The position numbers and the translations under genes are program-made. 27,500 bases of DNA from Anaeromyces robustus (lineage: Eukaryota; Neocallimastigomycota; Neocallimastigomycetes; Neocallimastigales; Neocallimastigaceae): assembly GCA_002104895.1 (NCBI GenBank), contig MCFG01000155.1, positions 85,001 through 112,500 on the forward strand, written 5' to 3'. Positions 1 through 11,100 of the stretch are shown here, in pieces; within the stretch, counting starts at the first letter, position 1, and every line of letters starts with the position of its first letter. The notes under the pieces were generated by a model, which was not told the DNA's origin, did not search any database, and saw nothing but the letters and a program-made list of their open reading frames with translations.

Positions 1-339
1 AAGAAAAAGAATGATAATTTTTAATGGAATTTAAAGTCTTTTTATTATTAAATTTTTTGTACACATTTTTATTGTTTATTATAAATATGAAATTATTAAA
101 AAAAAATTTAATATTGAATTATATACTATAATATATATATATATTTGTATTTTTATTTAAATATTATATACCTTTAAATTATTTTCAATTTTTATTGGAT
201 TAACTTTAGTTTTTACATTATCTGGAATTAAAACCTTTCTTTTTATAGAATAGGATTTATTCAATAAAGTAGAAAATTGACTTGGTTTAATGGCACTTGT
301 TTTTAAAGTGTTACTAACAGCAGTATTTAATAAAGACAT
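1..339 (-). CDS. 5' part of an unidentified gene, runs off the left edge; possible organelle-targeted protein
   Basis: I do not recognise this protein. The ATG is at 339-337 and the first exon reads 56 codons to 172, followed by a GT donor (171-170, GTATAT). Without splicing the frame stops at 157. The best acceptor is AAAAAG ending at 38. Exon 2 then starts at 37 in phase 0 and stays open to the window edge (TLNSIKNYHSFS), giving a 134-nt intron. The alternative acceptor near 126 leads to a stop within six codons. The first 39 residues have no D or E, contain six K/R and are rich in S, T and L; the first acidic residue is D40. That composition resembles a mitochondrial or hydrogenosomal presequence, which is an inference from composition only. 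The gene is co-oriented with the CFAP70 gene upstream, with about 1.6 kb between them. Reality of the gene is moderately supported; function is unknown. Confidence 0.55.
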
Positions 340-1982
<1,643 letters not shown>

Positions 1983-4568
1983 TTAATCATTTAATATATT
2001 ATCCTCAAAATTTTCACTCATTAAATTATTCATATTATTAAGATCATTCATATGATTATTAGAAGAAGATAATTTATCATTAATATCATAAGTCTTATGA
2101 TTAGCATCATTAGATACTAAAGAAGAATTATTATTTTTCATAGCACTATAATTATCAAAAGATTTTAAAGAATCTAAACGTTCAACAGAATGATTAGAAT
2201 GATAGTCACTATGAAGATTAGTTTTAGAATTACTATTTTGATATGATTTATTCATACTAAAATTAACTTCTCTAGTAACTTCATGTTCATCACCTCCATC
2301 ATTACCATCTCCACCATTATTATTATTATTTTTATTTTTATTATGATTATTCTTATCATTATTATTATTATCATTATTATTGTTATTGTTATTATTATTA
2401 TTATTATTCATTTCTTCAGCTTCTTTCATTTTTTCAAGTTCATAATCTTTCATATACCAATCTGGATTTTCTTCATATTCAAGACATTTACTGAAATAAA
2501 ATTTAGCTTCATTATCATCTGGTTCACTAGATAAATAAATTCTAAAACATTCAATAGATGGGAATGGTTCTCTCTTCTTCATAAATTCCATTCCTACTTG
2601 CCTATGATTATATATTTATTTATAAATAGATAAATAGTAATAATAATACGAAAAAAAAAAAAAAAAATATGAGAATTGTTAATAATTGGTATTTAATAAA
2701 ATGAAAAAAAAAATGTTAATATAATATATAATATAAGATTGGAATCCATATTATAATATTAATTTAATTTAATATATTATTTAATATAATAAAATAAATA
2801 AATAAATACATAAAATATTATATTTTTTATGCTTCTATTTTCTATTTTCTATAAATTATTTTATTTACTTTAATATTTCATGATCTTTTAAACCAAATCG
2901 AAGAGCTTGACTAATAGCTTGATTTGCTTCAAATAAACGATTTAAAGTTAAACATAATAAAGCAATATAAGCCCAAACATCACCATCTTTATTATTTAAA
3001 ACATTTGCTTCCTATTAAAATAAAAAAGTAAAATAAAAAGTAAAATAAAAAGTAAAATAAAAAAAAAATTAAATATATAAGATTTAGATTATTAATATTA
3101 ATATTTATAAATATATAATTCATCATTTTTTTCTTTTTTTATTTTTATTATTATTAACAATAAAAAGAAAAAAAAAGTAGTCTGAAAATATTTTTAAATT
3201 TTTTAATTATTTATATAATTTTTTTATATTATTAATTTTTTTTTCAATTTACCGATAAAGCATCTTCAGCTTCAGAATATTCTTTTAATAAATAGCAAGC
3301 TTTACCAACCCCTAACCAAGTTTGAGAAGAAGGTTTAATTTCACTTGCATGAATATACATAGCTTTAGCTTGTTTTTCTAAATGTTTAATAGAAGCCATT
3401 TGACGAGAATGATTTTCAGGAGATTGATAATCAAAAGATTTTAATAATTTTTTAACATTATTTAAATAAATAAAACCAAGACGACTAAAAACTAAATCAA
3501 TATCAGCAGGTTCTCTTGGTAATGAAACTACTGTTTCATAAGAGATTTGAGAATCTTCATAATTTTCTTGAATAAATTGTAAATTACCTAAAGCTGACCA
3601 AGCACTGGAATTATCTTGTTGAATTTCTAAAGCTTCTTTAATTCTTTCTAAAGCATTAGAATAATTACCTCTTTGAATTTCTAATTGACTTAAAAGAATA
3701 TATGGATAAACATCATTATTATTATTTAAAATTTCTTCCGTTAAAGCTCTTTCAGCTAATTGACCAGCATGACATTTAATTAAAAATTCAGCCGTTAAAA
3801 CAAAGAAAGATTTATTTAATTTTTTATAAGCTTGAGTACTATTAAAGATTTCATAAGCTTTCTTTAAATATTTTTCACTTTCTTCTTCCTCATTAATATA
3901 ATCAAAGAATAAACCCTATTAAAAAAAAAAGATATATATATAAAAAAATATAAAAAAAAAAAAAAAAGATTATAATAAAATAATTAATAAATTATTTTTT
4001 ATATATAATATAACAACTATTTCTTTTTCTATTTTATTTCTTTTTTTTTTTTTTTTTCATAATTATTAATATTAATAGAGATTAATAGGATGAATTAATA
4101 TATTTACAGCAACTGTATGAGCAATAACATTCTTTGGTTGTAATTTACAAGCACATTCTATATAAAGTTGAGATTCTTCATATTTTTCTTCAATACAACA
4201 AATAGCACTATAGGCGATAAGACTATTTGATGATTAAATATAAAAAAAATAAAATAAAAATTAAAAAAAAATTTTTTTTTTGTTTTTTTTTTTTTAATGA
4301 ATGAATTATTATATCTAATAAAATATATTAATGAAAGCATTTAATTTTTTTTTTTATCATTGCTTTTTTTTTTTTTTTGTTTTTTTTTTTTTTTATTTTT
4401 TTTATATGATTATAAATATATTTTTTTTTAATATACCTTGGTATATGTTTATCATTTTTTGATAAAATTTCTTTAAAACATTCTTCTCCACGAATTGTCA
4501 TACCACATCTCATACAGAAACAACCATAATCAAACCTTTTATTTATAGATATATATATATAATAATTG

Positions 4569-4658
<90 letters not shown>

Positions 4659-7600
4659 TATATTAGATATTCAATAATTAATGAATTAAAGAAATAAAAT
4701 TAATATTTATTCATTATTCTTTTTTTAAAAAAAATTTTATATCACTTTTTTTTTTTTTTTTTTTTTTTTTTTCATAAATATTTTTTTTATTTACTTACCA
4801 TGCTTGATAACTATCTTCCCAACGAGCAATTCTTTCTTGATGATAAAGAGCAGCTTGATTAAATTTTCGATCTACTTCACAACTATCCGCAAATTCTTTA
4901 AGACTATTAAATTCTTTTGTTTTTAATTTATCAGGATCAATTTCTAAAATATCTTTATTATTTCCAATCTATATATGTATATATAAATTTGTAAATATAA
5001 TATTTTTTTTTCATATTTAATATATGTATTATTTTTTGAAAAACAAAAATAAAGATAAATAAAATAAAGTAAAAAAGATAAAATAAATAATTAATAAATA
5101 ATTAATAAAAAAAATAGAAAAAGAAAAAATAAAAAAAAAAAATATTAAAATAATATAAAAATTTAAAATTTAAAAAAAATAATAATAATAATAATTTTTT
5201 ACTTTTTATTTTTTTTAAAAAAAAAAAAAAAAATGAGTGTAAATACAAAAAACACACCAACCTTTATCATTTTATTAAATGCAATATGCATATTATCTAT
5301 TAAAAATACATAAACTTCATTAATGAAAGTTTGTAATTCAGCTTTAGATATGAAAGGGGAAGTTTTTTGAAAACTCTATATACAAATACGTAAAATTACG
5401 AAATAAAAAGAAAGAAAAAAAAAATTTTCATATATATATATATATATATTACATATAACAATTATTAGCAAATAAAATCAATGAAAATAATAATAATAAT
5501 AATATTAATAATAATTTTTTTTTTTCTTTTTTTCTTTTTTTCTTTTTGTTTACCTCTTTAACAACATCAACTACAGCAGCTTTTAATTGTTCTTTTAACA
5601 TGAAATAAGAACCACTTTTATTTAAATGATATAAGAATTTTTTCTTTTCCTATTATTATTATTACAAATATATATAAATATATATATTAATATTGTTATT
5701 ATTATTTTCTATTTTCTATTTTTTTTTTTTTAATTCTTTTTTTTTTTTAATTTTTTTTTAGTCTCTATACCCATTGCCATTTACTCGTATCATCATTATT
5801 ATTTTCATTATTTTTAAATAGATCATTTTCCGAATTATTTATCGTAATAAATTCTTTAACTAATTTACGAACAATATCTTGTATATTATCTTGAAAATCT
5901 TCAGTAGCTTGTTTTGATTTTTTAGAATAAAGTGAACCTTTTGGGAAAATTTTTGGCGTTATAAAATCAGATACTTTTTTATTAATCTTTTATATAGATT
6001 TATATTAAATCAATATTAAAATAGTAAAAAAAATTAAATATAAATATATAAATATAAATAAGTAAATAGGTATATTTAAATAATAATTTTATTATTTGAT
6101 ATAAATTAAATGGAATTGAATTGAATTAATTACTGGTTGTAATTTCTTTTTGTTTAACAAAGGATTTTTAAGGGTTAACTCCAAAAAGATTTGGGATTTT
6201 ATCATTTTATATACTTTTATATAATAAAAATAAATAATTAATAATAATAATAATAAATATAAATTGAAAAATAAATAAATAGATTAAAAATGTATAATTT
6301 TTAAAATATATATATATATATATATATGTTTTAAAAAAATTATAATAATAATAAATAATAATAATAATTAAATAAGATGTATATATAAAAAAATTACATG
6401 ATTCTTCCTTAATATTATTTTGCATTTTAGAACTAGAAATATTTTTACTAACTTGTTGTAATGGAGTTTCATTAGAAGTATTATTATCATTATTATTTAG
6501 ATCCGATGGATTTTCATCTTGATTAGAAATATTAAGGGAACTAAGATTATTTACATTACTATCATAATTTAACATTTGGAAATGACCTTAAATAGCCAAA
6601 AATAAATTTATAATCAATAAATAAATAAATAAAAAAAGAAAAAAAAAAAAGAAAATATATATATATAATAATTAATATTTTAATATAATACCAAAATTAA
6701 AATAAAAAAACGATAACAATATAATAAAATATAATATATATAATAATAATATAAATATATTGTAAAAATTTATGATCATTATTAATTATTAAATATTATA
6801 ATACCTTTTATTCCTTTTACTCTTGGATACATTAAGAAACAAGCATCAAGATCAACTTTTCCTCTATATTTATTAGCATTATTATCTACTAAATGAGAAT
6901 ATTTTGATTGAAATTCTCTTACAAACTTTTTTTTATATATATATAATTAATTAAATAAAATAAAATAAAATAAATAAATTTATACATAAATAAATATTTT
7001 TTTATTATTATAAAAAAATTATATATAAAAAATATATATATATGATGATAATAAAAAAAATGTGTATAAAAAAATTATAATTTTAATAATGATAATTATA
7101 ATTATAGTAATTAAATAATAATAAATAATTAATAATAAATAAATAAGTTTTTATAATAATATCTTATTAGGATTTAATGATATATATATTATATATTTAA
7201 TTTTTTATATAATTTTTATTTTATTTTTTATTTTTACCTCAAATTCTAAATGTTTTTTATTAGTTAATTGTTCTCTTAATTTATCTAATGCTGTAGGATT
7301 TAACCAAATAACATAATCTTTATTCCATTGAACTTTTTTATTGGGCATATTTTGTTGATTATTATTGTTATTATTATTGTTGTTATTGTTGTTGTTATTA
7401 TTACTGTTGTTATTACTGTTATTGTTATTGTTATTATTATTATTATTTCCATTGTTATTACCATTATTTTGATTTTGATCGGAATTAAATTGATTATTAT
7501 TATTGGAATTAGAACCATTATTAGAAGTATTTAAATTTAAAGAATCTCCTCCAGAATTAGTATTTGAAATATTATTATTACTTATAGATCTAGGTCTTAA

Positions 7601-7777
7601 CATAGAATTACTTGTTTCTTTTGGAAACATTAATATTTGTGGATTTGTTTCATTGGGATCACTAATAACAGATCCTGATATTAATTGACCATTAGGAATA
7701 CTAATAATTCTATCATTAGATTCATCCACAGGTAAACAAATATTTAATTTATAGGAATAAATATCTATTTTTTTAAA

Positions 7778-7808
<31 letters not shown>

Positions 7809-10055
7809 TAGATAGATAGATAGATAGATATAAATATAAAGAAATATAAATAAAAAATATATATTATAATTAATGGTAATTTAAACAATATATATATATA
7901 TAATAAATAAAGATATATATAATTTTTTTTTTTTTTTTGTTTTTGTTTTTGTTTTTGTTTTTGTTTTTGTTTTTAGTTTTTATTATTTATATTTTATTTT
8001 TTTTTTATTTTTCTTCCTTACTTGAATTTAAATCTTTTTCAGTTCCTTCTTTTAAGGACCATTCATCAGGAACAGGATATAATTCACTGATATGTAAATT
8101 AATAAAATTACCATGTTCAATAATTTCAGGATCAATTAAAAAATTAGAAATGGTAACTTCCACAATAAATTCTGGACCTTTAGGTAAATCATCTTCTCCT
8201 TTATTACCATTATTATTATTGTTGTTGTTATTATTAATTACTGGAAGTAAACGTGGATTTAAATAATTAATAGGTACTGTTTTAGTAATAGTTAAATAAG
8301 AAGAAATATCATTTGGATTAGTTGTTAGAGTAGGATCATTAAAATCCATTTCATCAATAACATTTAATTTATCACTAGATTTTTTAGTAGTAGTATCATT
8401 ATTATTAACATTATTAGTGTTATTATTATCTGATGGATTAGTGGTAGCATTATTATTTGGTGGTTGACCATTATCATTATTGGTATTATTATTATTATTA
8501 TCAGGACATCCAACAATAACTAATTTTTCTTCTTGATCGCCATCATTAAAAACATTATTTTTATATTCCAAAGATTTATAAACTAATTCTGCTAAAGAGA
8601 TTTCTGCTGTTCCTAATACTGAAGTTTTTTCTTTTGGTAATTGTTCAAATAAAGTTAAACTTAATGTTTTATTTAAAAATGTATCAATAATAAGCTTTTA
8701 TCATTCAAAATAATAATAATATATTATGTATTCATATATATATATAATATAAAATATATAGTATATAAAAAATTAAAAAATTAAAAAATAAAAAGTAAAA
8801 TTAAATAATATTTAACATATATATTAATATTAAGAAAGAAAATATAAAAATATAAAAATATATATTTAATAATTATTATTAATTATATAATAATAATATT
8901 AATATTATTATTGTTTTTAAAATGAATGCTGATAAAAAAATAAAAAAAAAGAATTGATGGATAACAATTCTTTTCTTTTTTATTTTTTTTTTTTTTTTTT
9001 TTATTTTTTTTATCATATATAAATACCTCATTAGCTTCAAATTCAAGATCCGTTGAAAAATTATATTCAGGTTGACAATCATTGGTAACTACAGGTGACT
9101 TTATATATATATATATAACAAAAAATATTTAAAATACAAAAATAGCAAAAAAAATAAAAAATAAAAAAAAAAAAAAGAAAGAAAAAAAAATATTAATTAA
9201 TATATATATATATATTAATAATAATATTAATGTTTTTCTTTTTCTTATTTTTTTTTTTTACTTTCTTAATTTTTTTATGATATTATTTATTATAAAATAT
9301 AAAATTTTTCTTTTTTATTTTCATTTATATATTATATAATAAAAAAAAAAGAAAAAGAAAATAGGGTACTTTACATCTTTATAATCAAAATCTGAAAATT
9401 GAACTCTAACAAATGAACTAACTCTATCTCCTTTGACACCTTTAATATTTTTTGCTCGCACCACTTTAATATGTATTTATCATTAAAAAATAAAAAAATA
9501 AAAAAAAAATTGAAATAATAATGATATAGATATATAGATATAGATATATAGATATAGATAATATAGATAATATAGATATAAAATAATAGATAATAGATAA
9601 TAAAAAATAAAAAAAAATAATATTTTATTTTTATGATGAATTAAAGAATAATAATAAATTTAATAATAATTATTATTTAATAATAATTATTAGATAAAAT
9701 ATTATTTAATTATTTAATTATTTTCATAATTTTTTCTTAATCTTTTTTTTTTTATCTACTATTATTATTAAAAATATATATTTCAAATAATAAAAAATAG
9801 ATTTATATTTAAAAAAAAAAAAAGAAAAAAAAGGATATTCATTAACATTCCAGAAGATAATAAAGATTCATAATTTTCTTCTTCATTTACCATTAATAAT
9901 TCTTGAGATTGTAATAGGGCATCTTTATTAGAATTTTCTTCAATTTTTTCTTTTTCTTTATCTTTTAATTGACTTTTACTGGTCGCCGTATTTTGAGAGA
10001 TTTTATTTTGAGATTTTTTTTTATTCAAATCCCCATCTTTTTTTATTTTCGCCAT
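1983..10055 (-). CDS. CFAP70: CFAP70 (FAP70/TTC18 family) axonemal protein, 17 exons, 1403 residues
   Basis: Cilia- and flagella-associated protein 70, an axonemal protein reported near outer dynein arms in mammals and in the central-apparatus C2a projection in Chlamydomonas; it is needed for normal beating. Exons: 10055-9839, 9472-9375, 9098-9027, 8694-8022, 7764-7238, 6925-6805, 6586-6398, 6213-6134, 5986-5771, 5649-5554, 5375-5262, 4968-4799, 4535-4437, 4222-4108, 3915-3253, 3011-2869, 2601-1983 (TAA). All phases agree. Domains: lysine/glutamate-rich head (1-72); first C2-like beta-sandwich (about 73-185, IKVVRAKNIKGVKGD); second beta-sandwich (about 295-400); conserved middle (YRGKVDLDACFLMYPRVKG, about 550); AELQTFINEVYVFLIDNMH (about 773); TPRs (about 820-1245, including WFDYGCFC, WLGVGKACYLL, DVWAYIALLCL); N/D/S-rich tail. 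It is longer than human CFAP70 (about 1120) because of asparagine-rich insertions and the tail. Introns are 121-366 nt: fifteen GT-AG and one apparent AT-AC. Family assignment is very secure; single splice sites less so. Confidence 0.93.
2311..2413 (-). repeat. Asparagine-repeat tract in the CFAP70 C-terminal tail
   Basis: Exon 17 encodes a long run of AAT/AAC codons interrupted by D, K, H and G, about 45 residues in all. It follows the last TPR-like helices and an acidic stretch (YELEKMKEAEEM). The remaining tail to 1983 stays rich in N, S, D and H. This is a coding trinucleotide tract absent from animal CFAP70. Confidence 0.85.
2602..2868 (-). other. CFAP70 intron 16, whose donor creates an in-frame stop when retained
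   Basis: Exon 16 ends TTA-AA and the donor is GTAAAT, so unspliced RNA reads TTA AAG TAA and ends after lysine 1198. Splicing to the acceptor CATAG (ending 2602) gives AA+G, again lysine, followed by QVGMEFMKKREPFP and a further helix pair (ECFRIYL, EAKFYFSKCLEY). The second acceptor-like GTAG eight bases further on gives the wrong frame. The spliced form is preferred because the downstream frame is open for 205 codons and continues TPR-like sequence. Confidence 0.75.
4571..4660. repeat. (TA)n followed by (TTTA)n in CFAP70 intron 12
   Basis: A dinucleotide run (about 4571-4606) passes directly into about 14 TTTA units (4606-4660) inside the 263-nt intron 12 (4798-4536). It makes up about a third of the intron and lies nearer the acceptor. 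Confidence 0.9.
7361..7505 (-). repeat. Asparagine-repeat tract in CFAP70 exon 5
   Basis: About 48 codons, mostly AAT and AAC with G, S, Q and F interruptions. They sit between the end of the second beta-sandwich and the conserved WNKDYVIWLNPTALDKLREQ block. In animal CFAP70 the equivalent point is a short linker, so the tract is probably a lineage-specific insertion. Out-of-frame translations of this tract on both strands give long isoleucine- or valine-rich open frames that are not genes. Confidence 0.88.
7938..7977. repeat. (GTTTTT)n hexanucleotide run in CFAP70 intron 4
   Basis: About six to seven GTTTTT units (AAAAAC on the gene strand) lie roughly 45-85 nt inside intron 4 (8021-7765). 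The same intron carries a TA run and about five GATA units (7811-7831) near its acceptor side. Nothing suggests coding. Confidence 0.88.
8190..8510 (-). repeat. Asparagine-rich insertions in CFAP70 exon 4
   Basis: Two asparagine-rich stretches lie in exon 4: one at about 8395-8505 (mixed N, T, D and P) after the first C2-like domain, and a shorter pure run at about 8208-8237 just before GPEFIVEVTISNFLIDPEII, the first strand of the second beta-sandwich. Both fall in the inter-domain linker rather than inside conserved strands. Confidence 0.82.
9473..9838 (-). other. CFAP70 intron 1, apparent U12-type AT-AC intron
   Basis: On the minus strand the intron starts ATATCCTT (9838-9831), an exact match to the U12 AT-AC donor consensus, and ends ATAAATAC at 9473. 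Exon 1 leaves one base (A) and exon 2 supplies AT, making an AAT codon. The resulting GMLMNIKVVRAKNIKGVKGD restores the first beta-strand of the C2-like domain. A branch-like TTTTTTAAT lies at 9490-9482, with its adenine about 10 nt before the intron end; it is a weak match to TTCCTTAAC. The competing GT-AG solution (donor GT 9979-9978, acceptor AAAG ending 9464) is also in frame, but removes 47 residues of exon 1 and the beta-strand. The two stronger-looking GT sites near the end of exon 1 give the wrong frame. Confidence 0.7.
9526..9597. repeat. Degenerate (ATAGAT)n run in CFAP70 intron 1
   Basis: Hexanucleotide-like ATAGAT/ATATAG units drifting into ATAGATA and TAATAGA variants in the middle of intron 1. 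Its expansion explains part of the unusual length of this intron (366 nt, the longest in the gene). Confidence 0.8.
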
Positions 10056-10323
10056 AATATATATAAAATATATAAAATATATAAAATATCAAAAAGAATT
10101 TTTTTTTCTTTTTTTTTTTTTTTCTTTTTATTCTTTTTCTTCTTTTTCTTCGTACTTTCTTCTTTTCTCAGTATTATTATTATTGAATTGTATAGATAGA
10201 TATAAAATAAAATATATTTTAATTAAAAAATTTATTATTTATTTGAAATAATGTATTTATTGTGTTTGTTGTGTTTGCTGTGTTTATTGTGTTGTGTTTA
10301 TTTGGTGGTATGGTATATATAAT

Positions 10324-10354
<31 letters not shown>

Positions 10355-11100
10355 TAAAAATAAAAATAAAAAAATTAAATCATTTAATTAATAGTTTAAT
10401 AAATTTTTTTTAAAAATGTTTTTATTTTGTTTTTGTTTTTGTTTCTTATTTTTTTTTTTAAAAAAAAAAAAAAAAATCTTTTTAAATTAATTAATTATAA
10501 AATTTTAAATATATATTAATATGTAACGAAAGAAAAAAAAAAAAAAAAAAACGTTTTTTTTTTTTTTTTTGATAAATAATAATAATTAAAAATAGGTTTA
10601 TGAAAAAATATATATGTATTATAATAATAATTAATATTAATGTTAAGATTCTAAAATTCTATATTAATTTATTAATCTTTCATTTAAACAATAATTTTTT
10701 ATATATATAATCCCAAAAAAAAAAAAAATTTATTGTATTTATTGATTGATTTTACTTTATTTTTTTTCAACATTAATATTTAATTAATTTTTATTTTACT
10801 TTATTTTATTTAATTTAAATTAAAAAACCCAAAAAAAAAAAATAATAATAATAATAATAATAATAATAATTATTAATAATTAATAATAAAAAAAAAGAAT
10901 ATAAAAAAGTTTATATTTTATATAATTTAAAATTTTATATTTTAAAATATTTAAAATATAATAACATAAAATATACATATTAATATATATATTTTTTTAT
11001 GGATTATATAAAATATGAATGACAAGAAAAAGAAAAAAAAAAAAAAAAAAAGAAAATAATAATAATAATTAAAAAACAAAAAAAAAAAAACTTTAAATAA
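10056..11100. other. Upstream region of CFAP70; no gene seen
   Basis: Contains the presumed CFAP70 promoter and 5' leader. Next to the ATG are TATAAAATA-type repeats (10061-10090), then a T-rich block, a TG-rich patch (10259-10314, listed separately), (AAATAA)n at about 10325-10370, homopolymers, and an (AAT)n run at about 10842-10871. I saw no open frame with coding-like composition on either strand. Confidence 0.6.
10259..10314. repeat. TG-rich patch (TGTGTTTG-like units) upstream of CFAP70
   Basis: A short run of TTGTGTTTG/TTGTGTTTA-like units ending TTTGGTGGTATGGTAT, about 205-260 nt upstream of the CFAP70 ATG. On the gene strand it is CA-rich (AACACA units). Its strand-asymmetric G content is unlike the surrounding A/T tracts. 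It could be a promoter element, part of the 5' leader, or a microsatellite. Confidence 0.6.

Noticed and set aside
2283-2534. Plus-strand 83-codon frame rich in I and F
   Set aside because: It is the antisense shadow of the asparagine tract in CFAP70 exon 17.
2869-3011. Exon 16 as the last exon of CFAP70 with stop AAG TAA, and 1983-2591 as a separate small gene
   Set aside because: The TAA is formed by the donor GTAAAT. Splicing to 2601 keeps phase and continues TPR-like sequence, and the separate frame would lack a promoter-sized gap. Kept only as a possible retained-intron isoform.
4158-4340. Minus-strand 60-codon frame at CFAP70 exon 14
   Set aside because: It reads the intron and exon 14 in the wrong frame; the TPR frame is offset.
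7300-7688. Overlapping open frames on both strands (I/V/T-rich and one more mixed plus-strand frame)
   Set aside because: They are out-of-frame or antisense readings of CFAP70 exon 5, whose correct frame matches the family.
7937-8266. Plus-strand 109-codon frame
   Set aside because: It begins in the GTTTTT repeat of intron 4 and then reads the antisense of exon 4.
8879-9082. Minus-strand 67-codon frame
   Set aside because: It runs out of frame through exon 3 into intron 3; the conserved sequence uses a different frame that ends at the donor at 9026.
9969-10199. Plus-strand 76-codon frame rich in F
   Set aside because: Antisense to exon 1 followed by a T-rich promoter tract.
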